DNA from: CAZEER01 sp964586315
GTDB taxonomy: Bacteria > Fidelibacterota > Marinisomatia > Marinisomatales > UBA1611
Assembly: GCA_964586315.1 (NCBI GenBank)
Contig: CAZPHE010000002.1
Location: 1 to 64,000 of the forward strand
Reading direction: 5' to 3'
Length of the DNA stretch: 64,000 bases
The notes under the pieces are model-generated. The model was given only the letters and a program-made list of their open reading frames with translations. It did not search any database and had not been told where the DNA came from. Below, piece after piece: positions 27,788 to 36,691 of this stretch (position 1 is the stretch's first letter; every line of letters begins with the position of its first letter). Position numbers and translations under genes: made by a program.

Positions 27788-28585
27788 ATGGCCAAAAAAA
27801 AGAAAAACACACAAGCATGGGCTATTACTTATGCTGATATGGTTACTCTTCTTCTTACATTTTTTGTTCTCTTGCTGGTTATTCTAAGTGAAGCAGAAAA
27901 ACAAATTGAATACCAGATTTCCAAGTTATTAGATAAAGCGCATGAACAGATGGAAGCGTCATTGACAGATAAAAATATTGATGTTGAAAGAGTAACCAAA
28001 GGTGTTAAAGTAACAATACGTGGAAAATTATTTGAACAATTAAGTCCCGATGTTTCCCCTAAATATATTTCCAAAATAGGTAAGATTGGAGAATTACTAA
28101 AAAAAACTGATGTAATGAACTTAGATTTTTCAATAGTTGATAGTACAAATGAATATTTTCCGTTGCTGAATGAACTAGAAAAAAGAGGACAAGAACTAGG
28201 AATTGAAATTCGATGTGAAGGTCACACTGATGATGCTGCTATACCGAAGGAAAAGCAAACAAAGTATGAAAGTAATTGGGAACTATCATCGGAGCGGTCG
28301 CTTAATGTAGTTAAGCTGATGAATCAGAATGCTTCGTTACCTGTAGAATATTTTTCGGCTTTAGGCTATGGACCTCATCGACCGTTAATTTCAATACCAA
28401 CAATTCGGAAAGAAAAGAAAAGAAAAGATAGAGATCGGTTGAGAGAATATAATCGTCGAGTCGAAATATATTTAGATGCTTTTGCCCGAGATAAAATTCA
28501 GACAAATGAACAAGAGTTAAGGGATAAGATAACTGGAAAGAAGAAAATTAAAGAAATAGAGGAAAGAATAGAGATTTCATCTTAA
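27788..28585 (+). CDS. motB: MotB-like OmpA-domain stator protein
   Basis: 265 residues: short basic N-terminus, one membrane helix with the ion-carrying Asp17 in ITYADMVTLLLTFFVLL, a plug/linker region, and a periplasmic OmpA-like peptidoglycan-binding domain (about 145-250) with CEGHTDD, NWELSSERSLNVVKLM, YGPHRP and NRRVEIYL. It pairs with the upstream MotA-like protein to make a peptidoglycan-anchored ion-driven stator. The gene is convergent with ftsB, with only 12 bases between the stops. Confidence 0.85.
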   Translation: MAKKKKNTQAWAITYADMVTLLLTFFVLLLVILSEAEKQIEYQISKLLDKAHEQMEASLTDKNIDVERVTKGVKVTIRGKLFEQLSPDVSPKYISKIGKIGELLKKTDVMNLDFSIVDSTNEYFPLLNELEKRGQELGIEIRCEGHTDDAAIPKEKQTKYESNWELSSERSLNVVKLMNQNASLPVEYFSALGYGPHRPLISIPTIRKEKKRKDRDRLREYNRRVEIYLDAFARDKIQTNEQELRDKITGKKKIKEIEERIEISS

Positions 28586-28597
28586 ATAATTATTTTT

Positions 28598-28948
28598 TTA
28601 ATTTTTCTTATTCATGACTTTAAATACTTTTTCCCCGGGTTTTGCCATACGATATTTTTCTCTCGCTAATTTTTCAATGTATTGGAGATCATTTTCTAAA
28701 CGGGTTTTTTCTGATGTTAATATTTCTTTGTTTTTACGGAATAGAGATATTTGTTTTTGAACCTCTTTTTTTTCTGTTTTTAGTTTATAAAGTTGCAATA
28801 ATCCATGATCGCCGAATATAAAAATAATTATTAGAGTAATAGCTATTAAGAATAAGGTTCCACGAATAATTTTTCTTTGGGTCTCAAAAAGGTGGTTTTT
28901 CAAAAGGCGTGAGTGAGAGTGTCTTTTCATTGATTTATAGTGACTCAT
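28598..28948 (-). CDS. ftsB: Septum formation initiator, FtsB/DivIC family
   Basis: 116 residues: a basic cytoplasmic N-terminus (about 1-27), one membrane helix (about 28-46, ending IFGDHGLLQLY), a coiled coil (about 50-95) and the conserved AREKYRMAKPGEKVF motif. It is a bitopic division protein of the FtsQLB/DivIB-type complex. The start overlaps the eno stop by four bases (ATGA). eno-ftsB/divIC order is a common arrangement in bacteria, which supports the assignment. Confidence 0.88.
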   Translation of the reverse strand: MSHYKSMKRHSHSRLLKNHLFETQRKIIRGTLFLIAITLIIIFIFGDHGLLQLYKLKTEKKEVQKQISLFRKNKEILTSEKTRLENDLQYIEKLAREKYRMAKPGEKVFKVMNKKN

Positions 28949-30231
28949 TTCATATGTGCGAAAACATTTTTGTTTGAAAAAGTTCCTTGAGAACCCAACT
29001 CTTCTTCAATGCGTAATAACTGGTTATATTTGCATACACGGTCTGTTCTTGATACTGATCCGGTTTTAATTTGTCCCATACCCATTGCAACAGCAAAGTC
29101 CGCAATCGTAGTATCTTCTGTTTCTCCAGATCGATGAGATATAATTACACCAAATCCAGCATCACGTGCTGTATTCACTGCGTGAATTGTTTCCGTAACG
29201 GTTCCTATTTGATTTAATTTAATTAATATAGCATTCATGCTTTTTTTATCAATTGCTTTTCGTAATCGTTTGATATTGGTCACAGTTAAATCATCACCAA
29301 CAATTTGAACTATATTTCCAAATTGTTTAGTAAAATAATTCCAGCCATGCCAATCATCTTCATGTAATCCATCTTCAATAGAAATAATGGGATAGTTTTT
29401 TATTAATGTGCCTAAATATTCTACCATTTCTTCAGACTCTAATTGTTTTTTTTCCGAATATAAATTGTATAAATTATTTTGATATAATTCACTAGCAGCC
29501 ACATCTAAAGCTAAGTATATATCTTTACCCGATTTTAAACCCGTTTTTTGAATAGCTTCTAAAATGATTTCTATCGCTTCTTCATTGGATCTTAAATTAG
29601 GTGCAAAACCTCCCTCATCTCCAACAGATGTAGCCAGATCTTTCGATTTCAATACTAATTTAAGATTATGAAATATTTCAGTTCCCATCCTTAAAGATTC
29701 TGAAAAAGAATTTGCCCCTAATGGTATAATCATAAATTCTTGAATGTCAACGGAATTATCAGCATGACTACCACCATTTAAAATGTTCATCATTGGCAAT
29801 GGAAGTTTAACAGCGTCCTTTCCACCTAAATAATTAAATAATGATTTCTTAAAAAAATTAGCTGCAGCATGAGTAACAGCCATGGAAACTCCTAATATAG
29901 CGTTAGCTCCTAGATTGGATTTATTATCTGTATTATCTAAGGCAATCATTACTCTATCTACTTCTTCTTGTTTACTTACATCACATCCTTTTAAAGAAGA
30001 ATATATTATGGTGTTAATATTATTAATTGCAGTTTTAACCCCTTTACCAAGATAACGTGATTTATTGTTATCTCTCAATTCGATTGCCTCATGATTCCCA
30101 GTAGAGGCCCCTGATGGAACCGCTGCGCGCCCCATAATTCCAGATTTTGTAATAACATCAACTTCGACTGTTGGATTTCCCCTTGAGTCTAAGATTTCTC
30201 TAGCATATATTCTTTCAATAGCAGATTTCAA
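28945..30231 (-). CDS. eno: Enolase
   Basis: Converts 2-phosphoglycerate to phosphoenolpyruvate in glycolysis. 428 residues, full length. Starts IERIYAREILDSRGNPTVEVDV; the acid/base and metal residues lie in GDEGGFAPNL, SIEDGLHEDDW, VGDDLTVTN and the signature ILIKLNQIGTVTET, with the late loop SHRSGETEDTTIADFAV. It is divergent from the polysaccharide operon (113-base gap) and overlaps ftsB. Confidence 0.97.
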   Translation of the reverse strand: MKSAIERIYAREILDSRGNPTVEVDVITKSGIMGRAAVPSGASTGNHEAIELRDNNKSRYLGKGVKTAINNINTIIYSSLKGCDVSKQEEVDRVMIALDNTDNKSNLGANAILGVSMAVTHAAANFFKKSLFNYLGGKDAVKLPLPMMNILNGGSHADNSVDIQEFMIIPLGANSFSESLRMGTEIFHNLKLVLKSKDLATSVGDEGGFAPNLRSNEEAIEIILEAIQKTGLKSGKDIYLALDVAASELYQNNLYNLYSEKKQLESEEMVEYLGTLIKNYPIISIEDGLHEDDWHGWNYFTKQFGNIVQIVGDDLTVTNIKRLRKAIDKKSMNAILIKLNQIGTVTETIHAVNTARDAGFGVIISHRSGETEDTTIADFAVAMGMGQIKTGSVSRTDRVCKYNQLLRIEEELGSQGTFSNKNVFAHMK

Positions 30232-30344
30232 GTTTTACTCCCGTAAATTAGGTAGACAAATTAGATTTAGGTTTTAATACCATTCACATACTATGATATT
30301 TCCATATTGGAACAACCTTAAAAGTTATTCATTATATTTATATA

Positions 30345-31313
30345 ATGTTTGAAATCTATCGCTACTCTAATTTGGATGAATCTTTATGGGATGAATTGGT
30401 TTCTCAGAGTAATAATGGGACATTATTTCATCTCAGATCTTTTCTTAATTATCACCCTGATGAAAGGTTTATAGATCATAGTCTTTTAATTAATAAAAAA
30501 AAGAAAATATTTTCAGTATTCCCTGCTGCAGAATTAAAAATGGGTGGAGAAAAAGTTCTTGTATCGCATCCAGGAGCAACAATAGGATCATTTGTTGTTC
30601 CTGAAAGTTTGTCAATATCGGATGCAATGGAACTTACAGAGGCTTTAATATTATATGCGCAATCTAGTGACTTTTCTAAAATCAGGATTACTCTTCCTCC
30701 AAATTTATATCAACGCAGACTATCTAATTATATGGATTTTTCATTTTTAAAAAAGAATTTTTATTATGTTAAAAGAGATATAACAAGTATTCTATTTTTA
30801 GAAAAAACACTTGATCTGACTATTCAAAAATTTAAACCTTCACATAAAAGAGCTATTAGAAAAGCACAGTTAAATGGTGTCAAGGTTAAACAATCAAATG
30901 ATTTTGTTTCATTCTTTAAAATTTTAGAAAAAAACTTAAGTATTCGCCATGGAGTAAGTCCTACTCATACCTTAGAAGAATTACAACACCTTCATAAGTT
31001 GTTTCCTAATAAAATAACTCTTTTTGCTGCATATTTAGGGAATACAATGATTGCTGGTGTAGTTAATTTTCAAATTAATGATCATGTTATACTTGCGTTT
31101 TATATTAGTCATGATGAAGATTATTCAGAATTAAGAGCCGTTAATCTATTATTTTATAATATTTTTGAATGGACGCTAAAACTCAATGTTAAGATTTATG
31201 ATTTTGGTATTTTTACAGTTGGAGGCATACCTAATATGGGATTGGGCCGTTTCAAAGAAAATTTTGGTGCAAGCGGCATTTTTCGAGATACTATTGAATT
31301 AATTATTGAATAA
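30345..31313 (+). CDS. FemAB/GNAT-type acyltransferase
   Basis: 322 residues. The pattern LFHLRSFLNYHPDERFIDHSL near the start and the second GNAT half (LFAAYLGNTMIAGVVNFQI, YDFGIFTVGGIPNMGLGRFKENFGA) is that of FemAB-like or BioF2-like acetyltransferase proteins, which use aminoacyl-tRNA or acyl-CoA donors. A basic central segment (FKPSHKRAIRKAQLNG) joins the two halves. It opens the surface-polysaccharide operon and is four bases before the flippase gene, so a modification of a nucleotide sugar or polymer is a reasonable inference. Confidence 0.75.
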   Translation: MFEIYRYSNLDESLWDELVSQSNNGTLFHLRSFLNYHPDERFIDHSLLINKKKKIFSVFPAAELKMGGEKVLVSHPGATIGSFVVPESLSISDAMELTEALILYAQSSDFSKIRITLPPNLYQRRLSNYMDFSFLKKNFYYVKRDITSILFLEKTLDLTIQKFKPSHKRAIRKAQLNGVKVKQSNDFVSFFKILEKNLSIRHGVSPTHTLEELQHLHKLFPNKITLFAAYLGNTMIAGVVNFQINDHVILAFYISHDEDYSELRAVNLLFYNIFEWTLKLNVKIYDFGIFTVGGIPNMGLGRFKENFGASGIFRDTIELIIE

Positions 31314-31316
31314 TTA

Positions 31317-32735
31317 ATGTCAATTAAAGCCTTAGGCCAACAATCATTAATTTATGGCATGGGTCATATCATGGCTCGGCTAATCACTTTTTTGTTGCTT
31401 CCTCTTTATACTAATGCTTTTAATCAAGAGGAATATGGTGCTCTTTCCTTGGCATATGCATTTATAGGGTTCGCTTTAATTTTATACCGTTACGGTATGG
31501 ATACTGCGCTCATGAAATATTCTGTTCAAACTGATGGTCAAGAACGAATAAAGCATATAACTGTAATAATTGTATCGCAAATTTGTACAGGAATTTTATT
31601 TACGTTCGCGCTGTATTTGTTGAGAGATGGATTAGCAATTTGGGTGCTTGGTATAAACAAACCGGATTGGATGGTTTATTTATCTATCATTTTATTACTG
31701 GATTCTTTGTGGGCTCTTCCATTATTAATTTTAAGATCAGAAGAAAGAGCTATACCATATATAGTATTTAGTCTAATCAATGTAATAACAACAATGCTGT
31801 TAAATATTATATTTGTCATTCATTGTGGATATGGCATAGAAGGAGTATTTAAAGCAAATATTTTAGCATCTGGAATAGTATTTTTACTATCTCTACCAAT
31901 TATTATTAAACGAATTGATTTAAGAATATTAGATAAAAAAACCTTTATAAAAATATTGTCTTTTGGGTTGCCATTTCTACCTGCAGGTATATTCACGATG
32001 GTGATGGAATTATCTGATCGTTATCTATTGGAATGGTTTTTAGGTACATCGGAAGTAGGTCTTTATTCCGCAGGAAAAAAAATGGGGATGCTGGGACTTA
32101 CTGTGGTTATGGGATTTAATATGGGTTGGACACCATATTTTCTTAAAAGAGGTAAAGAAACTGGAGCTAGAATTGAATTTGCAAAAGTCACAACTTTATT
32201 TTTAGGAATTATGGGTTATTTATTAATATTGGTAAGTCTTTGGATAACTGATATTATGCAGTTTTCTATTGCTGGACAACCCTTGATAGGGCATCAATTT
32301 TGGGATTGTAAACCAGTAGTCCCAATTATTCTTCTTGGATATTTTTTCTTTGGTACCTACGTGTTACAGCTTCCAGGAGTCTATATTAAAGAGATTACTA
32401 AATGGGTGCCGATATTTCGCATTGTTGGTGCATCCACATTAATCATTTCTAGTATTTTTCTTATTCCTTTTGTAGGGTTTGTAGGTGCGGCATATGGAGT
32501 AGTTTTGGCTTATTTTTCTATGAGTGCAGCCATTTATTTTAAAACGTATCGTATCTACCCTACACCCTATAATTGGCGTGGATTTATAACACCTCTTATT
32601 TTTTTATTAGGAATACAATTTGGAATTGAAAGTATATATTCTAAGATAGCAATTATAATTTTTTATCCTTTTATTTGGTATGGATTTACTCTGAATAAGA
32701 ATGAGAAAGTAAGTTTGGTAAGGTTGATCAAATGA
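31317..32735 (+). CDS. Polysaccharide (lipid-linked oligosaccharide) flippase, Wzx-like
   Basis: 472 residues with about 12-14 membrane helices. The start QSLIYGMGHIMARLITFLLLPLYTNAFNQEEYGALSLAYAF is typical of MATE-superfamily Wzx/RfbX proteins (PST family). It presumably moves undecaprenyl-linked oligosaccharide to the periplasmic face. The stop overlaps the next gene start by four bases (ATGA). Confidence 0.9.
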   Translation: MSIKALGQQSLIYGMGHIMARLITFLLLPLYTNAFNQEEYGALSLAYAFIGFALILYRYGMDTALMKYSVQTDGQERIKHITVIIVSQICTGILFTFALYLLRDGLAIWVLGINKPDWMVYLSIILLLDSLWALPLLILRSEERAIPYIVFSLINVITTMLLNIIFVIHCGYGIEGVFKANILASGIVFLLSLPIIIKRIDLRILDKKTFIKILSFGLPFLPAGIFTMVMELSDRYLLEWFLGTSEVGLYSAGKKMGMLGLTVVMGFNMGWTPYFLKRGKETGARIEFAKVTTLFLGIMGYLLILVSLWITDIMQFSIAGQPLIGHQFWDCKPVVPIILLGYFFFGTYVLQLPGVYIKEITKWVPIFRIVGASTLIISSIFLIPFVGFVGAAYGVVLAYFSMSAAIYFKTYRIYPTPYNWRGFITPLIFLLGIQFGIESIYSKIAIIIFYPFIWYGFTLNKNEKVSLVRLIK

Positions 32736-33841
32736 TAGCAGTTGTTTCTTGTGATCATAATCCTGATGATGAGCGAATTTTTCATAAACAGATTCAGTCT
32801 TTAATAGAAAAGCGATTCCAGCTAATTTATTTTACAAGATCTGATAAAAATCTGGATTTATCAAATAGTTTGATTAAGCATTACAATTTTAGAAAAAATA
32901 TGGATATAAAAACCTATATAAATACTGTCGGGGATATTCTTTTTACCATTAAGGATTTAAGTCATGTTCAAATTCATGAAACAGATTTATTGCGTCTTCT
33001 AAAAAATATTAAATTAAAACAAATTAATATTTCAACTATTTATGATGTCCATGAGAATATGGAAGCTCTTTATCGTACGTTTTCTAATCGTACCAAATTA
33101 TTAAAAGAATTATCTATTTTTATTCGTCAATTAAAAGAAAAAAAATACTTGAAATATGTAGATAAAATTATCCTTGCCAATCCACCACTTTCTAATAATT
33201 ATTATATAAATGCAGACATACCAACAACAATTATTGAAAACTTTCCAGAATTAAAATATTTAAAAACAGTTCCAAGTGTTTTACGTAAAAACCATTCGAT
33301 TATTTATCATGGCCACCTTGGCCCAGAAAGAGGCATACAAGATTTAGTTAAAGCGATGACTGATGTAATACAGCATTTTCCAGAAGCGGCGCTTACTCTT
33401 ATAGGTACCTTTAGAACAAAGATATTTAGAACCCAAATATATCGTTTAATTGATGATTTAAAACTTAATCAATCAATACATATATTTGATCAGATTCCAC
33501 ATGTAGATATTTGGACTCATCTTTCTAAACATACTATTGGTGTTATTCCTTTTAGAAAGACACCGCTCACTAAAGAGAATACGCCAACGAAACTTTTTGA
33601 AATGATGGTTGCTGGATTAAAAATTGTTTCTAGCGATTTACCGCCAACACGGAATTTTGTTGGTAATTCTATCCATTGGTCTGAACCGGGAGATGTATTT
33701 TCACTTGCGTCTGCTCTTATTCATGCCTGTTCCATGCCTAATAATCATCATAATCTTCGAAAGAACAAAGAATTAATCAAAAAAAATTACAATTGGGAAA
33801 AAAATAAAGATAAATATCTCTCTCTATTCTATTCGCGATGA
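32732..33841 (+). CDS. Glycosyltransferase family 4
   Basis: 369 residues in two Rossmann-like halves. N-terminal half: AVVSCDHNPDDERIFHKQI. C-terminal half: YHGHLGPERGIQDLVKAM and the donor-binding PTKLFEMMVAGLKIVSSDLP. This is the GT-B layout of GT4 enzymes with retaining chemistry; donor and acceptor are unknown. Both ends overlap neighbours by four bases, so it is embedded in a single coupled operon. Confidence 0.85.
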   Translation: MIAVVSCDHNPDDERIFHKQIQSLIEKRFQLIYFTRSDKNLDLSNSLIKHYNFRKNMDIKTYINTVGDILFTIKDLSHVQIHETDLLRLLKNIKLKQINISTIYDVHENMEALYRTFSNRTKLLKELSIFIRQLKEKKYLKYVDKIILANPPLSNNYYINADIPTTIIENFPELKYLKTVPSVLRKNHSIIYHGHLGPERGIQDLVKAMTDVIQHFPEAALTLIGTFRTKIFRTQIYRLIDDLKLNQSIHIFDQIPHVDIWTHLSKHTIGVIPFRKTPLTKENTPTKLFEMMVAGLKIVSSDLPPTRNFVGNSIHWSEPGDVFSLASALIHACSMPNNHHNLRKNKELIKKNYNWEKNKDKYLSLFYSR

Positions 33842-34926
33842 AAATATTATATATATCACCAGAAAATACAGTTGGAACACTTACATTATGGAAAAAAGAG
33901 CATGAATCTCGTGGCCATCAATGTCGGACAATAACCTTTTTTAAAAATCCAAAAAGTTATAATGAAGATATTTGTTTGAATCTCCCATTTAATTTTACTT
34001 TACCAATAATGTCACAATTAAGAAATTATATATATAAGTATTATCGTGGGAAAGAAGGGTATCATAAAAAAAAAGATGGCTATCCTCCTGTTTGGGAGCC
34101 AGAAGGATTTCTTGATCGTTCTTTTTTTAAGTTTAAGGATTTTCTGTGGAAGCCAATAGTTGAAAGAGCAATTATAAAATATCATTTATATGATTTTGAT
34201 GTTTTTCATTTTGAAAGTGGAACGGATTTTCTGAAAAATGAATTTTTTGTAAAAGAATTAAAAAACAAAGATAAAAAAATTATTTGTCATTATCATGGTG
34301 AAGATTTAAGAGCTCGAGGTGTTATGCCATTTATTAATAAGGAATCAGATCTTAATCTTACCAATGAATTGGATTTATTAAATAAACATCCAAATATACA
34401 TTATATTTTTTTACCTTTTGAAACCTCTGCGTTTATAGAAAAAAAACAACTTAATGATACCTTGCGTGTATCACACGCGCCTACCAATCGTTTTTATAAG
34501 GGTTCGGACCATATAATATCTACATGTGAACAATTACAAAGTGAGGGCCATATTGATTTTGATCTTATAGAGAATGTTCCTCATGAAACTGTCTTAAAAA
34601 AGAAAGCTAAATCAGATATATTTATAGACCAAATTGGCAATCGAGGAGGATGGGGTTATGGTATGAATTCGGTGGAAGCACTTTCCATGGGTATTTGCAC
34701 ACTGACTGAGATGAATGATAAATATAATACTTTTTTACCTGATCATCCGTTTATCCACGTCACTAAAAATACTTTAGATTATGAACTTCGGGCACTTATT
34801 AACAATAGGGAAAAAATCCTACTGCATAGTACAAATGGAAAGATGTGGGTTGAAAAAATCCATGACGTGGGGAAAGTTGCGGATTCTCTCTATGATTATT
34901 ACAGATCGATAGGACTTATATGTTAA
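33838..34926 (+). CDS. Glycosyltransferase family 1-like protein
   Basis: 362 residues, GT-B-like. The N-terminus (KILYISPENTVGTLTLWKKEHESRGH) and the later HYHGEDLRARGVMPF and DQIGNRGGWGYGMNSVEALSMG segments resemble group 1 glycosyltransferases, but the sequence diverges from the standard GT4 pattern and lacks the E-x7-E site in its usual form. It overlaps the upstream gene by four bases and the downstream GT9 gene by seven. Confidence 0.7.
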   Translation: MKILYISPENTVGTLTLWKKEHESRGHQCRTITFFKNPKSYNEDICLNLPFNFTLPIMSQLRNYIYKYYRGKEGYHKKKDGYPPVWEPEGFLDRSFFKFKDFLWKPIVERAIIKYHLYDFDVFHFESGTDFLKNEFFVKELKNKDKKIICHYHGEDLRARGVMPFINKESDLNLTNELDLLNKHPNIHYIFLPFETSAFIEKKQLNDTLRVSHAPTNRFYKGSDHIISTCEQLQSEGHIDFDLIENVPHETVLKKKAKSDIFIDQIGNRGGWGYGMNSVEALSMGICTLTEMNDKYNTFLPDHPFIHVTKNTLDYELRALINNREKILLHSTNGKMWVEKIHDVGKVADSLYDYYRSIGLIC

Positions 34927-36011
34927 ATAATCAAATTTACAGGCCAGCCCATTTGGTTTTTGCAAATTTGGTGAGTTTAATTTTATATCCATATTATGCC
35001 ATTTGTAATTTTTTTCGTACCAAAAATTCTATAGAGAAAATTGAAATTAAAACTATTCTTGTTACAGAGTATCATCGCATTGGTGATATTTTAATAATTG
35101 CACAACCGTTGGATTCTATTAAGAAAAAATTTCCTAATGCTAAGCTAGTTTTAGTTTGCCACCAATCAGCGGCTAAACTTGCTGAACATTTAGGGTTAGC
35201 TGATGAAGTGTTATCAGTTATGGTGCCTTGGACAAATTGGAATTGGTCATTAATTCATTGGATTCAAGCTAGATCCTTTGCGCGACAATTAAGAAAAAAA
35301 GAAATAGACTTGGCATTTGATTTTAAAGGAGATTTAAGAAATGCTTGGTTTCTATGGCAAATGAAGCCGAAAGTTAGTTTTGGATATTTAACAACGGGCG
35401 GTAAATATTTTTTTACTAATTCATTTAAAATGGATCCAAATCTTCATCAATCTATCCGTGCGGAAAAATTAATCAGCGAAGTTGGCTGTAAACCGAATAA
35501 TAAAAATCTTCCCAAATCAAAGTTAAACACAGATGGAATGATAGCTTTTCATATGGGGACTAGTGATTCAAGAAGATCATGGCCTGTAAAACATTGGTTA
35601 AAGTTGGCAAAATTGCTATCATCTAATTACCAAATTAGTTTAGTGAAAACCTCTGAAGCATCAGATTTACAAAAATTATTTAAGAATACAACATTAAATA
35701 TTAAAGTTTTTCAAGGAGATTTAATCGAGTTTAAAAACTGGTTGGAGAATCAGAGATGTTTAATTTCACCTGATTCCATGGCAGGTCATCTTGCCGCACA
35801 TGTTGGCATTCCAGTATTTACTATTTTCGGTTCTCAAAATCCTAATTTAACACGTCCTATAAGTAATATTAGTACCGTAATAGCACCGGATATTCCGTGT
35901 GAGCATCAACGTAGTCATTGGCGTTTATGTCAAGATTGTATGGAATCTGTATCACCAAAAAAGGTAGCCAAAACGATCATAAATAAACTGTCTAGTTTTG
36001 AAAGTCAATAA
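34920..36011 (+). CDS. Glycosyltransferase family 9 (heptosyltransferase-like)
   Basis: 363 residues. The GT9 hallmarks are present: N-terminal VTEYHRIGDILIIAQPLDSIKKKFPNA, central FHMGTSDSRRSWPVKHW and C-terminal ISPDSMAGHLAAHVGIPVFTIFGSQNP, followed by a small Cys-His cluster (CEHQRSHWRLCQDC). Family members add heptose or related sugars to lipopolysaccharide core. It ends the five-gene polysaccharide operon. The initial 30 residues are hydrophobic and may associate with the membrane. Confidence 0.85.
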   Translation: MLNNQIYRPAHLVFANLVSLILYPYYAICNFFRTKNSIEKIEIKTILVTEYHRIGDILIIAQPLDSIKKKFPNAKLVLVCHQSAAKLAEHLGLADEVLSVMVPWTNWNWSLIHWIQARSFARQLRKKEIDLAFDFKGDLRNAWFLWQMKPKVSFGYLTTGGKYFFTNSFKMDPNLHQSIRAEKLISEVGCKPNNKNLPKSKLNTDGMIAFHMGTSDSRRSWPVKHWLKLAKLLSSNYQISLVKTSEASDLQKLFKNTTLNIKVFQGDLIEFKNWLENQRCLISPDSMAGHLAAHVGIPVFTIFGSQNPNLTRPISNISTVIAPDIPCEHQRSHWRLCQDCMESVSPKKVAKTIINKLSSFESQ

Positions 36012-36181
36012 TAAATATAAATATTGTCAATAACTCCATTATTAGTAAATTTACTCAATGAAAAAAAGAATGACCTTGAATTTCAATCAAGATTCTATTA
36101 AGTCAATCTTTTTTCATGTGATTGAGATTATTGCACTCGGTAATATTCTCAACCAAAAAACCAAACCAAGGAGGTATCGGC
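36012..36181 (+). promoter_or_regulatory. Leader of the twin small-protein operon
   Basis: 170 bases without a gene. Two inverted repeats are visible: CTTGA/TCAAG around 36074-36090 and a long hairpin at 36122-36152 (arms TTGAGATTATT and AATATTCTCAA, one mismatch, 9-base loop). The Shine-Dalgarno AAGGAGG (36168-36174) is near-perfect and placed seven bases before the ATG at 36182. The hairpin could stabilise a leader or control access. No clear -35/-10 pair stands out. Confidence 0.5.
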
Positions 36182-36391
36182 ATGGCTGATGTTACTTCAA
36201 CCGTATCAAATGCAGCATCTGGTGTAGTGGGTGTAATTAAAGCGCTCATTGTGTTGTTTGTTTTTGTCAACATTATTTATTCCACGGGTTTTGATCCTAT
36301 TGGCGGAATTGTAGATCTTGTAAATACATTTTTAGATGGTGGATTTGCTGGGCTACTTGCTTTGTTGGTTTTTCTCTCGTTTCTGGCATAA
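36182..36391 (+). CDS. Small hydrophobic membrane protein A (paralogue of the next gene)
   Basis: 69 residues from the ATG at 36182, fixed by AAGGAGG seven bases upstream; an in-frame start further upstream at 36122 would ignore that site. Two membrane segments: about 16-35 (GVIKALIVLFVFVNIIYST) and 52-69 (GGFAGLLALLVFLSFLA), joined by an amphipathic DPIGGIVDLVNTFLD. No signal-peptide cleavage motif is evident. It aligns without gaps over about 51 residues with the downstream protein (shared K-L-V, F, I, G, F.D.GFAG.LAL). I recognise no family. Pore-former, holin-like protein, structural small protein or bacteriocin-like peptide are open alternatives. Confidence 0.75.
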   Translation: MADVTSTVSNAASGVVGVIKALIVLFVFVNIIYSTGFDPIGGIVDLVNTFLDGGFAGLLALLVFLSFLA

Positions 36392-36394
36392 TAA

Positions 36395-36445
36395 CACAGG
36401 ATAAATTAGGAAGATTATTTACTTTAATCTGCCTAATCCTGAAAA
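36395..36445 (+). other. Intergenic hairpin between the twin small-protein genes
   Basis: Arms ATTAGGAAGATT (36405-36416) and AATCTGCCTAAT (36426-36437) pair with one mismatch around a 9-base loop; the outer CAGGAT and ATCCTG extend the pairing after a small bulge. No T-run follows, so it is more likely a processing or stability element than a terminator. Confidence 0.6.
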
Positions 36446-36457
36446 CAGGAGGAAACT

Positions 36458-36673
36458 ATGCTTAAAGGCATGCAACAGGTAAATGAATGGCTAGCTCAGC
36501 TTACTGACTTAGCTAAAACCTTAGTCGTGATCGGTATTATTGTAGGAATTCTGTTTGATGATTACTTTGGTGTTATCGCAGGATTAGGACGTGTTATGTC
36601 CCAGTTTGGCGATGCAGGATTTGCAGGAATACTAGCTCTGGCTATTTTAGTAATGTGGTACGAAAAAAAATAG
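36458..36673 (+). CDS. Small hydrophobic membrane protein B (paralogue of the preceding gene)
   Basis: 71 residues; AGGAGG (36447-36452) is five bases before the ATG. Like protein A it has two membrane segments, about 18-36 (AKTLVVIGIIVGILFDD) and 52-67 (AGFAGILALAILVMWY), separated by an amphipathic stretch (IAGLGRVMSQFGD); the C-terminus is short and charged (EKK). The N-terminus (LKGMQQVNEWLAQLTD) is amphipathic. Strong ribosome sites, a hairpin between the two genes and an excellent terminator suggest abundant, possibly tuned, expression of both proteins in a defined ratio. Function unknown. Confidence 0.75.
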   Translation: MLKGMQQVNEWLAQLTDLAKTLVVIGIIVGILFDDYFGVIAGLGRVMSQFGDAGFAGILALAILVMWYEKK

Positions 36674-36691
36674 ATTGAAATTGAAATCAGA

